Shown piece by piece: positions 1 to 6,370 of a DNA stretch of 12,711 nt. The notes beneath the pieces were generated by a model. That model did not search any database. It saw only the letters and a program-made list of their open reading frames with translations, and was not told the origin of the DNA. A program made the translations under genes and the position numbers. The first letter of the stretch is position 1. Each line of letters opens with the position of its first letter. The DNA lies in the NCBI GenBank assembly GCA_900551395.1, contig URVX01000019.1, forward strand, positions 1 to 12,711, given 5' to 3'. The stretch comes from an uncultured Subdoligranulum sp. Its GTDB lineage: Bacteria; Bacillota; Clostridia; Christensenellales; CAG-314.

Positions 1-534
1 GTTGTCGCAATAGTCCTTTTGCTTTTGCTGTGCACTTGTTTTTTATGTGGGTGTACTCCTAAAAAAAACAAAGTAGCAAATATTAAACACGAAATACGTT
101 ACAGCGGAAACTATTGTAAAGCAAATAATTATAACTATAACAGAGGTGAGAGTTTTATAAGCTCTCTTAATCAATTGAAACTTTATTGTAAGCGCGTAAA
201 TATTATTGCATTTGAAGAAAGTACCGAAGAAGATAGTGAAAGCGAATTAAATCAAATATTACGTAATTATGACGAAGATTTTTTTAATAAAAAAGCTTTG
301 GTGTTTGCAATTTATACAGGATGCCCTTATCAAATTAAAGATATAAATCTAAAATCGATAAAGAAGGTGGATTGTTGTATGCAAATTGAATTAAATATTG
401 ATTATAATGCAGGATTTATTGCAACTCCAATGGGAATGCCTAGCGAACAATGGGTGATTTTAGCAGAAATAAATCAATCCAATTTAGGACGTGTAGAAAG
501 TGAATACACAATATATAATTTTAATATTTTGTAA
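1..534 (+). CDS. Small secreted lipoprotein, 5'-partial, paralogue of the gene at 1242
   Basis: The frame is open from base 1 and encodes 177 residues before the stop. The visible start (VVAIVLLLLLC...) is the inside of a lipoprotein signal peptide with a lipobox-like LCGC. The downstream paralogue at 1242 has ten residues before the same VVAIV segment, so the true start is probably about 30 bases left of the window. The mature part aligns with that paralogue over its length. Shared blocks include QLK-YC, NQ-LR-YDE-FF--KAL and a C-terminal W-----EI segment. The block YDE-x-[FY]-F-x-x-K-A-L resembles the conserved core of the PrcB C-terminal domain and related Firmicutes exported proteins, but this is from memory and weak. 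Function is unknown; it should be anchored on the outer face of the membrane. Codon use is very A+T rich compared with purA onward. Confidence 0.8.
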   Translation, partial: VVAIVLLLLLCTCFLCGCTPKKNKVANIKHEIRYSGNYCKANNYNYNRGESFISSLNQLKLYCKRVNIIAFEESTEEDSESELNQILRNYDEDFFNKKALVFAIYTGCPYQIKDINLKSIKKVDCCMQIELNIDYNAGFIATPMGMPSEQWVILAEINQSNLGRVESEYTIYNFNIL

Positions 535-574
535 AGTGCAATAAGTCGTTGCATTTTGTAGAGGAAGAAAGTAT

Positions 575-1225
575 ATGAACAAAAAGAAAATTAAAGTAAA
601 GTCAATTATTGCGTTGTCTCTTTTATTGTTGCTGTGTATATGTTTTATTTGGGGGCACGCGCATAAAGCAAGCGACTATACGACGGAACAACATATTCAG
701 CGGATGTCCGAGCGTATAGAAAACAGATTTATGTCGGAGGACAATGGAAAATGGACGGGCTTTGAAATAAAACCTCTTTATAATGAAAATGAAGAACTGA
801 ATATTTTTTTGGTGGAATTTGAACCCTACGGTTATTTATATGTTCTTCTGTGCGATGAGTCTAATAAAGTTTTCGGTTGGCTGGGAATGCGTACAAGTAT
901 GTACAGATTATCCAACGAAAAGATTACTCGTACTTGGAGTCCTTACAATTTAAACTCAACTACGTCTGAGAAAGAGTGGATTTTAGATGAAGAGGGCAAC
1001 AAAATAGTTTACAACAGAAGTCCGTTTTATGTATCGAATGCAGGTAACGCTAAGTATTATTTTTTAGAAAATGAAGACGGTGATTATATACCGGCAATCA
1101 AAACAGGAGAAGATTTTGTCAATTTGATTTCAGGTGAAAAATTCCGATTTCAAAACGGTCAACCGGAAACTTCGCAGGCATGTGAATACACTTATTTCAT
1201 TGGGAAAAAATATTTCGTTTTATGA
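575..1225 (+). CDS. Exported protein of unknown function, signal-peptide relative of its neighbours
   Basis: This 216-residue protein starts with MNKKKIKVKS and a hydrophobic stretch (about residues 11-26) that matches the signal peptides of the lipoproteins on either side. At the position where the neighbour at 1242 has Cys28 of its lipobox, this protein has His28 (IWGH instead of LCGC), so it should not be lipidated there. It may be secreted after ordinary cleavage or remain membrane-anchored. The mature part is rich in aromatic and acidic residues and does not align visibly with the neighbours. I do not recognise a family. A purine-rich ribosome site (GAGGAAG) sits before the ATG. The gene lies 40 bases after the previous stop and 16 before the next start, consistent with one operon. 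Confidence 0.8.
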   Translation: MNKKKIKVKSIIALSLLLLLCICFIWGHAHKASDYTTEQHIQRMSERIENRFMSEDNGKWTGFEIKPLYNENEELNIFLVEFEPYGYLYVLLCDESNKVFGWLGMRTSMYRLSNEKITRTWSPYNLNSTTSEKEWILDEEGNKIVYNRSPFYVSNAGNAKYYFLENEDGDYIPAIKTGEDFVNLISGEKFRFQNGQPETSQACEYTYFIGKKYFVL

Positions 1226-1241
1226 TTAAGGGAGAGAGTAA

Positions 1242-1823
1242 ATGAATAAAAAGGTAAATAAAATAAAGTCAGTTGTCGCAATAGTCCTTTTGTTTTTGCT
1301 GTGCGTTTGTTTTCTGTGCGGATGCGTACCAACGCCCGACGAAGTAGAAAATCTGAAATACAATATACGCTTGAGCGGTATTTACGAATTGGAGAATTAT
1401 TCAAATTATTATACTAAGGAAGAGTACATAGAAGCTTATTCGCAACTTAAACACTATTGCAGCATGGTAAACAGTTCGGCTTTTGACGAGACTGACGAAG
1501 AAAACTACAACAGCGAATTCAATCAAGTATTGCGTACGTACGACGAAGAATATTTTAAAGACAAGGCATTAATCATAGCGATACATACGGGAAATATCGA
1601 GTTTATGGGCGCGGAGATAACTGCAATAAAGAAAGAAGAAGGACGTTTTTTGGTAATAGAAATGACCGTAACTTATTGGGGCGGCGGCGTAGTTGCTATG
1701 GTTGTTCCGGATCGCCATTGGGTATTTTTGATTGAAATAGACAAAGTAGGTAAAATTTTTGACGAATACACAAGGTATAAGTATATTGTCGAATACGAGG
1801 ATGACAAGAAATTTTTAAGCTGA
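1242..1823 (+). CDS. Small secreted lipoprotein, paralogue of the gene at the left edge
   Basis: This 193-residue protein has a lysine-rich n-region, a hydrophobic core and a lipobox-like LCGC ending at Cys28, so it is a predicted lipoprotein. The mature domain is homologous to the gene at 1-534. Examples are SQLKHYC against NQLKLYC, and NQVLRTYDEEYFKDKAL against NQILRNYDEDFFNKKAL. The DNA coding for the two signal peptides is close: positions 1-33 and 1272-1304 differ at one base, and 48 of the first 60 bases match. The ribosome site GGGAGAG lies five or so bases before the ATG. The C-terminal part alternates beta-prone segments (FLVIEMTV, WVFLIEI), a pattern also seen in PrcB-type domains. 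That comparison is tentative and the function is unknown. Confidence 0.85.
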   Translation: MNKKVNKIKSVVAIVLLFLLCVCFLCGCVPTPDEVENLKYNIRLSGIYELENYSNYYTKEEYIEAYSQLKHYCSMVNSSAFDETDEENYNSEFNQVLRTYDEEYFKDKALIIAIHTGNIEFMGAEITAIKKEEGRFLVIEMTVTYWGGGVVAMVVPDRHWVFLIEIDKVGKIFDEYTRYKYIVEYEDDKKFLS

Positions 1824-1841
1824 CATACTAAGGAGGGTAAT

Positions 1842-2564
1842 ATGAAAAAAATTAATAGAATATTCATCATGGTTCTGATCGGCATCCTATTAATGTGTAC
1901 ACTGACAGGATGTTGGATAGATTGGGGAGATTTTACTTTTAGTTTTGAAAGCCGTTGCAAAACAACAGAAGACGGGTTTGTTTATTGTAATAATAAGCAA
2001 GCTTCTCCTATTTTAAATGGTGGCGGAAAGTGCAATTTAATTGGTATTTGTATTGTGGCTTTTCCCAATGTAGAAGAAGTTGTAATTCCAGAATATATTG
2101 GAGATCAGAAAGTAGTTCAGATTGGTTATAGGAAAGCGTCCTTTAGCGGAGGAATAGGTTATAATTCTATCGGAGGAATTTGGAATAATGAAAAAAAAAT
2201 ATTATTAATTCAGCAATCTTATGAATGGCCATTTGAAAATCATTTACCGGCACTTACACATATTATTTTCACAGATTTTCGTATTGCTTTAGACAGGAAT
2301 AATAAAATTACTCATAAGATTATATTTGATACGGATAACTACGATGATGTTGAAATTGAGATAAGAAAAAATATTAAAGTCATTGATTTAAACGAAATTG
2401 TCGGAAATGTAATTAAAATACCGGAATATGTCACAGTAATAGAGACAGGTGTGTTTGACGGATTGACTGACGTGGTTATACAAACGGAATATGAAAGCAA
2501 GCCCGACGGGTGGGAGGATGGCTGGAACGGAAGCTGCCCCGTGGAATGGGGTGTGGAATTTTAA
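1842..2564 (+). CDS. Lipoprotein with a BspA-type leucine-rich-repeat C-terminus
   Basis: This 240-residue protein has a signal peptide ending in the lipobox LTGC (Cys24). Residues about 78-96 (VEEVVIPEYIGDQKVVQIG) and 190-212 (IKIPEYVTVIETGVFDGL) match the rhythm of BspA/LRR_5 repeats: a beta strand, IP, then V-x-x-I and x-x-F-x-G. The tail KPDGWEDGWNGSCPVEWG is the terminal cap seen at the end of many Firmicutes BspA-like surface proteins. The centre (about 97-185) does not show clean repeats, so the protein is short and degenerate for the family. These proteins usually act in surface binding, but the ligand here cannot be read from the sequence. A strong AGGAGGG ribosome site (1831-1837) precedes the ATG. 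It is the last gene of the left-hand array. Confidence 0.8.
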   Translation: MKKINRIFIMVLIGILLMCTLTGCWIDWGDFTFSFESRCKTTEDGFVYCNNKQASPILNGGGKCNLIGICIVAFPNVEEVVIPEYIGDQKVVQIGYRKASFSGGIGYNSIGGIWNNEKKILLIQQSYEWPFENHLPALTHIIFTDFRIALDRNNKITHKIIFDTDNYDDVEIEIRKNIKVIDLNEIVGNVIKIPEYVTVIETGVFDGLTDVVIQTEYESKPDGWEDGWNGSCPVEWGVEF

Positions 2565-2856
2565 TAAAAGCCGACAAGACAGTTAAGACGCTTGACAAAA
2601 AATAACGGTATCCGAAAAAACGATACGAGGACGCCTGCAAAGTCAAAGAATTTAAATATGTATTGAGAAAAGAAATCGGAAATTCAGCCGGCATGCACAC
2701 GTTTGGCGGAAAGTGCCGGCAAGTCCGATATTTTCTGCAGCTTGCTTGTCTGCAATCTGAACGGCATACTAAGCAAGCGGAAAGCGTAAGCGTTAAGAGC
2801 TTTCTTGCCAAGTCGGGTCGAGCTTGCCAAATCGGTCAAAACAACGAAAAAACGTT
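2565..2856. other. Stretch with no convincing gene; possible decayed coding DNA
   Basis: No gene is assigned here. In the frame of position 2546 there is an open run interrupted by one TAA (2603-2605), and then a further open stretch to a TGA at 2858-2860. Its only candidate start is a TTG at 2663 without a good ribosome site, giving 65 residues that I do not recognise. Two hairpins are present: GCCGGCA (2687-2693) with TGCCGGC (2714-2720), and CTTGCTT (2741-2747) with AAGCAAG (2771-2777). Neither is followed by a T-run, so they are not ordinary terminators. CTTGCCAA-TCGG occurs twice, at 2804-2816 and 2823-2835. This could be a decayed gene or an unassigned structured RNA. Confidence 0.35.
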
Positions 2857-2884
2857 TTGAATTTCAAAAAAGATATGATATAAT
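2857..2884 (+). promoter_or_regulatory. Sigma-A-type promoter for the purA leader
   Basis: TTGAAT at 2857-2862 and TATAAT at 2879-2884 are separated by 16 bases. The -10 box is preceded by TGA, giving an extended -10 element. Transcription would begin near 2891, so the RNA would start almost exactly with the GGAGG of the leader mini-ORF. Confidence 0.75.
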
Positions 2885-2903
2885 ACAAAAGGAGGAAATG
2901 GCG

Positions 2904-2981
2904 ATGGGCTACGTTTTCAGTCAGATCACGCAACCGAGCGGCGCCGGTTTTCCTCATAATTTCGGCAAAGCTCGGGCATAG
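2904..2981 (+). CDS. Mini-ORF in the purA leader, possible leader peptide
   Basis: A 25-codon frame begins at the ATG at 2904, eight bases after GGAGG (2891-2895). An in-frame ATG at 2898 would give 27 residues but is too close to the ribosome site. The peptide begins MGYVFSQITQ and ends GKARA; it has no signal peptide or recognised motif. Its TAG stop (2979-2981) lies inside the rising arm of the terminator stem. A ribosome ending translation here would cover the hairpin, the usual geometry for translation-coupled attenuation. It may instead be incidental to a purely structural RNA. There is no run of one amino acid codon that would point to an amino-acid signal. Confidence 0.35.
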   Translation: MGYVFSQITQPSGAGFPHNFGKARA

Positions 2982-3002
2982 GCGAAAGTCTATGCTTTTT
3001 TT
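2976..3002 (+). terminator. Intrinsic terminator immediately upstream of purA
   Basis: GCATAGGC (2976-2983) pairs with GTCTATGC (2988-2995), eight pairs including one G-U, closed by a GAAA tetraloop. Seven T residues follow (2996-3002). It lies between the purA promoter and the purA start, so purA expression requires readthrough or another promoter. No other good promoter is visible between it and 3039. Confidence 0.85.
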
Positions 3003-3038
3003 ATGCATTTGCCCGTCAGACAAAAGGAGAAAGGATTT

Positions 3039-4310
3039 ATGGCGACAAGGATTGTAGTCGGAGCGCAGTGGGGCGACGAGGGAAAAGGCAAGATGGTGGA
3101 CTATCTTGCGCAGAATTCCGATCTGATAGTTCGTTATCAGGGCGGAGACAACGCGGGGCATACGGTAGTCAACGACAAGGGCGTTTTCAAGCTGCATCTG
3201 ATTCCGTGCGGTATTTTTTACGACAACTGCGCGGCGCTTGCCGGCACGGGTATGGTCATCAATCCCGACGAGCTTTTGAAGGAAATAGACGAAATCGAAT
3301 CCAAGGGCGTGGACAGCTCGCGTCTTTTCATAAGCGAAAGAGCGACGATGCTCATGCCTTATCATATAGCGCTGGACGAGCTGTTCGAGCGCAGCAAAAA
3401 CGGAATCGGCACGACAAAGCGCGGCATAGGTCCCGCTTATGCCGACAAGGCGCGACGCATAGCTTTGCGCATGGGGGATTTGAAAAATCTCGACTATGCG
3501 AAGCGTCGTCTGGAAGCCGTTCTGCCGTTGATAAACCTCGAGCTCAAAGCATTCGGCGGCGAGGCTGCCGATTTTCAGCAGCTGTTTTCAAAATTGCAAT
3601 ATTGGGCGGAAAAGCTTGCGGCCAGGCTTGTGGAGCCGGTTTCTTTCGTCAAAAAATACGTCGACGGCGGCAAAAACGTGCTGTTCGAGGGACAGCTGGG
3701 CGTGATGAAGGATCTGGATTTGGGAATTTATCCTTTTGTCACGAGCAGCAATCCCACAGTGGCTTATGCCTGCGCGTCGAGCGGAGTTTCGATTAGAAAA
3801 ATCACCGACATCACGGGAGTCATCAAGGCGTTTTCCAGCGCGGTGGGGCAAGGTCCCTTCCCCACCGAAATGGGAGAAAGCGAGGCGCAGGCGTTTCGCG
3901 GCAGCGGCGAGCACGTGGACGACGAGTTCGGCGCGAGGACGGGCAGAGCGCGCCGTCTGGGCTGGCTGGATTTGCCCGTTGTCAAATACGGCGCGGATAT
4001 AAACGGCTACACCGAGCTTGCGGTGTGCAAGATAGACAAGCTTGACGCTTTCGACAAAATCAAGGTGTGCGTGGGCTACGAGCTTGACGGCAGACTGCTG
4101 GACGCCATGCCTTCCACCGAGGATCTCGACAGGGTCAAGCCCGTTTATCGCGAAATGGATGGCTGGAAGTGCGACACCACGCACGTGAGAAAGCTTGCCG
4201 ACCTGCCCGAAAACGCCAAAAAATATCTGAAGCTTATTGAAGAATTCACCGGCGTCAAGGTCGCGTATGCGGGTGTGGGACCCGACCGCGACAGCATTGC
4301 GACGCTTTGA
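3039..4310 (+). CDS. purA: Adenylosuccinate synthetase
   Basis: This cytoplasmic enzyme joins IMP and aspartate using GTP to make adenylosuccinate, the first step from IMP to AMP. It is 423 residues from the chosen ATG, normal for the family. The upstream ATG at 3003 abuts the terminator T-run and has no ribosome site, whereas AGGAG (3025-3029) precedes 3039 and the protein then begins MATRIVVGAQWGDEGKGK as expected. Visible landmarks are the GDEGKGK nucleotide loop with Asp13, GGDNAGHT with His41, GTTKRGIGPAYADK (124-137), PFVTSSN (232-238), and the C-terminal ARTGRARR and GPDR segments. The usual FEGAQG block reads FEGQLG (216-221), a variant I believe occurs in some clostridial PurA proteins. 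purB follows after 15 bases. Confidence 0.97.
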   Translation: MATRIVVGAQWGDEGKGKMVDYLAQNSDLIVRYQGGDNAGHTVVNDKGVFKLHLIPCGIFYDNCAALAGTGMVINPDELLKEIDEIESKGVDSSRLFISERATMLMPYHIALDELFERSKNGIGTTKRGIGPAYADKARRIALRMGDLKNLDYAKRRLEAVLPLINLELKAFGGEAADFQQLFSKLQYWAEKLAARLVEPVSFVKKYVDGGKNVLFEGQLGVMKDLDLGIYPFVTSSNPTVAYACASSGVSIRKITDITGVIKAFSSAVGQGPFPTEMGESEAQAFRGSGEHVDDEFGARTGRARRLGWLDLPVVKYGADINGYTELAVCKIDKLDAFDKIKVCVGYELDGRLLDAMPSTEDLDRVKPVYREMDGWKCDTTHVRKLADLPENAKKYLKLIEEFTGVKVAYAGVGPDRDSIATL

Positions 4311-4325
4311 CAGAGGAAAAAGATT

Positions 4326-5750
4326 ATGAGCCGCAGCGTTTATGAAAATCCGCTTTGCACGCGTTACGCGGGCAAGAAAATGCAACAAATTTTTTCCGAC
4401 GACAATCGTTACGGAGTGTGGCGCAGGCTTTGGCTTGCGCTGGCAAAGGGCGAGAAAGCGCTTGGTCTGGATATAACCGATCAGATGATTTCCGAAATGG
4501 AAAGCAATCTGGACAATATAGATTATGACACGGTTGCCCGACGCGAAAAGGAAGTGCGGCACGACGTTATGGCGCACGTTTACGCTTTCGGTCTGGTTGC
4601 ACCGCACGCAAAGCCGATAATTCATCTCGGGGCGACCAGCTGCTTTGTTACCGACAACGGCGATATCGTTATTTTCCGCGAGGCGCTGCTGGAAATCAGA
4701 AACAAGCTGCTTGCCGTCGTGAAAAATCTCGGCTGTCTAGCCGAAAAGTACAAGGCTCTGCCATGCCTTGCCTACACGCACCTGCAGCCTGCGCAGCTTA
4801 CGACGGTGGGCAAAAGGTTTACGTTGTACATTCAGGATTTGCTCATGGACCTCGAGTCCGTTGACTTTGCGCTTTCGCAGCTTAAGCTCAGAGGCGTCAA
4901 GGGGACGACGGGCACTCAGGCAAGCTTTCTGACGCTGTTTGACGGCGACGGTGAAAAGGTTGACAGTCTTGAAAAATTCGTTGCCGCCGAAATGGGCTTC
5001 GACAAGGTCTTCGACGTGACCGGTCAGACCTACACGCGCAAGCTCGATTATACTATTTTGTCCGCGCTGTCCGCCGTCGCGCAGAGCGCTTACAAATTCA
5101 GCAACGACATGAGAATTCTCCAAAGCCGCAAGGAAATGGAGGAGCCGTTTGAAAAAAATCAGATAGGCAGCTCGGCTATGGCTTACAAGCGCAACCCCAT
5201 GCGCAGCGAGCGTATGGGCAGCCTTGCGCGGTTTGTGATTTCTTTGCCTTTGAACGAAGCGGTCACTGCGTCGACCCAGTGGTTCGAGAGGACGCTGGAC
5301 GACTCCGCAAACCGTCGCATAACCATACCGCAGGCGTTTCTTGCATTGGACGGCGTTCTGAGCCTGTACGAAAACATAACCTCCGCGCCCGTGGTTTACG
5401 AAAAGGTGGTGTTAAAGCACGTGGGCGAGGAGCTGCCCTTTATGGCAACAGAATCTATCCTTATGGAGGCGGTCAAGCAGGGCAGCGACAGGCAGGAGCT
5501 GCATGAAATAATCAGAGTTTGTTCAATGCAGGCTGCCGAAAACGTAAAAAAGAACGGCGGAGAAAACAATCTTGCGGATTTGTTGAAGCAAAGAGCGGAG
5601 TTTTCCAAAGTGGACATCGACGTGTTGACCGAGCCTTCTTTGTTTGTCGGCCGCGCGAAGGAGCAGACCGAGCGTTATCTCAAGGACGTTGTCTGTCCGC
5701 TGCTTGCGAAAAACCCCGTCGCAAAAACTGACAGCGAAATCAAGGTCTGA
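4326..5750 (+). CDS. purB: Adenylosuccinate lyase
   Basis: PurB splits adenylosuccinate to AMP and fumarate and also acts on SAICAR in the main purine pathway. The 474-residue length and sequence fit the longer, animal-like PurB class rather than the short B. subtilis type. Landmarks are RHDVMAHV (78-85), HLGATSCFVTDN (100-111), the TH pair at 151-152, KGTTGTQASF, and the fumarate-lyase signature GSSAMAYKRNPMRSER (281-296) with its catalytic serine loop. Position 286 is alanine where this class commonly has proline; the general GS--M--K-NP signature is still met. A GAGG ribosome site precedes the ATG 15 bases after purA, and the next gene starts five bases after the stop. Co-transcription with purA is very likely. 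Confidence 0.97.
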   Translation: MSRSVYENPLCTRYAGKKMQQIFSDDNRYGVWRRLWLALAKGEKALGLDITDQMISEMESNLDNIDYDTVARREKEVRHDVMAHVYAFGLVAPHAKPIIHLGATSCFVTDNGDIVIFREALLEIRNKLLAVVKNLGCLAEKYKALPCLAYTHLQPAQLTTVGKRFTLYIQDLLMDLESVDFALSQLKLRGVKGTTGTQASFLTLFDGDGEKVDSLEKFVAAEMGFDKVFDVTGQTYTRKLDYTILSALSAVAQSAYKFSNDMRILQSRKEMEEPFEKNQIGSSAMAYKRNPMRSERMGSLARFVISLPLNEAVTASTQWFERTLDDSANRRITIPQAFLALDGVLSLYENITSAPVVYEKVVLKHVGEELPFMATESILMEAVKQGSDRQELHEIIRVCSMQAAENVKKNGGENNLADLLKQRAEFSKVDIDVLTEPSLFVGRAKEQTERYLKDVVCPLLAKNPVAKTDSEIKV

Positions 5751-5755
5751 AAAAA

Positions 5756-6223
5756 ATGAGCTTTTTATGTTTTCCGCCCGTTGCCGACGAAAATTGCCGC
5801 CTTTTGATTTTAGGCAGCTTTCCCAGCGTAAAGAGCCGCAGCGTGTCCTTTTATTACGGCAACAAACAAAATAAGTTCTGGGGATTGCTGGAGGAGGCTT
5901 TCGGTCTGGACAGAGACGCTTCTCCGTCTGAAAAAGCGGCTTTTTTGCTCGAAAAGAACATTGCGCTGTGGGATATCGTGCGCGAGTGTGAGATAAAGGG
6001 CTCGTCGGACAGCTCGCTGGTTTGTCTTGAGGCGAACAAGGTGGACGAGCTGGTGAAAAACAGCCGGATAACAAAGATTTTGTGCAACGGCACAACGGCT
6101 TTTAAGCTGATCAACCGTTATTTTCCCGATTTGGGCGTCGAAGCCTGCCTTTTGCCCTCCACAAGTCCGGCAAACGTGCGCTTCAACCGCGAAAGGTGGC
6201 TTGAAGCTCTTAAAAATTTCTGA
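5756..6223 (+). CDS. DNA-deoxyinosine (hypoxanthine) glycosylase, uracil-DNA glycosylase superfamily
   Basis: The protein is 155 residues and fits the small deoxyinosine glycosylases (family 6 of the uracil-DNA glycosylase superfamily). These cut hypoxanthine from DNA after adenine deamination or dITP misincorporation. Family features in order are FPPV-DEN near the N-terminus (6-13), LILGSFPSVKSR (17-28), FYYGNKQNKFW (32-42) containing the conserved Asn39, IALWD (69-73), EIKGSSDSS (79-87), and the closing LPSTSPAN (133-140). The start ATG lies five bases after the purB stop, with a weak AAGG ribosome site inside the end of purB, so translation is probably coupled. A terminator follows seven bases after the stop, making this the last gene of the purA-purB operon. 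Confidence 0.9.
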   Translation: MSFLCFPPVADENCRLLILGSFPSVKSRSVSFYYGNKQNKFWGLLEEAFGLDRDASPSEKAAFLLEKNIALWDIVRECEIKGSSDSSLVCLEANKVDELVKNSRITKILCNGTTAFKLINRYFPDLGVEACLLPSTSPANVRFNRERWLEALKNF

Positions 6224-6229
6224 AGAACA

Positions 6230-6256
6230 CCCGCAGGGATTTGACCTGCGGGTTTT
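6230..6256 (+). terminator. Intrinsic terminator of the purA-purB-glycosylase operon
   Basis: CCCGCAGG (6230-6237) pairs perfectly with CCTGCGGG (6245-6252) around a seven-base loop and is followed by TTTT (6253-6256). Confidence 0.9.
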
Positions 6257-6305
6257 AATATGAACCTTTTTCATTAAATTTTGTCCGCATATTTCGTCAA
6301 AAAAA

Positions 6306-6334
6306 TTGCATTAGACTATAGCCTTTGCTATAAT
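6306..6334 (+). promoter_or_regulatory. Promoter of the serine dehydratase genes
   Basis: TTGCAT at 6306-6311 and TATAAT at 6329-6334 are separated by 17 bases, with TGC before the -10 box as an extended element. The leader is about 30 bases and ends in an AAAGGAAG ribosome site before the ATG at 6371. The region between the preceding terminator and this promoter shows no other feature. Confidence 0.8.
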
Positions 6335-6370
6335 TCCAAAGAAGACAGCGTTTTCAAAGGAAGACTTTAA

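Larger units (their letters stand above)
2891..3002 (+). ncRNA. Structured purA leader, candidate attenuator or cis-regulatory RNA
   Basis: Between the promoter and purA lies a compact RNA of about 112 bases. CCGAGC (2934-2939) pairs with GCTCGG (2970-2975). Inside it GCCG (2943-2946) pairs with CGGC (2963-2966), leaving a loop at about 2948-2961. The loop bases TTTCCTC (2949-2955) are perfectly complementary to GAGGAAA (2892-2898) at the 5' end, which contains the Shine-Dalgarno of the mini-ORF. A seven-pair pseudoknot masking that site is therefore possible. The hairpin directly abuts an intrinsic terminator at 2976-3002. An alternative pairing of 2904-2910 with 2987-2993 (five Watson-Crick and two G-U pairs) could compete with the terminator. 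I could not match it to a known riboswitch class. A regulatory role is inferred. Confidence 0.5.

Noticed and set aside
2842..2860. AAAACGTTTT palindrome as an operator
   Set aside because: It is short, A+T-rich, and overlaps the -35 region in a way expected by chance.
2891..3002. Known purine or ZTP riboswitch in the purA leader
   Set aside because: I could not find the conserved junction and loop sequences of either class; a covariance search would decide.
2565..3038. PurR-type operator (PurBox) upstream of purA
   Set aside because: No pair of CGAACA-like half-sites is present.
3003..3038. Upstream ATG at 3003 as the purA start
   Set aside because: It directly follows the terminator T-run and has no ribosome site; the start at 3039 has both a ribosome site and the expected N-terminus.
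3588..4625. Long minus-strand open frame of 345 codons opposite purA and purB
   Set aside because: It lies wholly opposite two unmistakable genes, has no recognisable protein content, and is explained by the G+C-biased codons of the sense strand.
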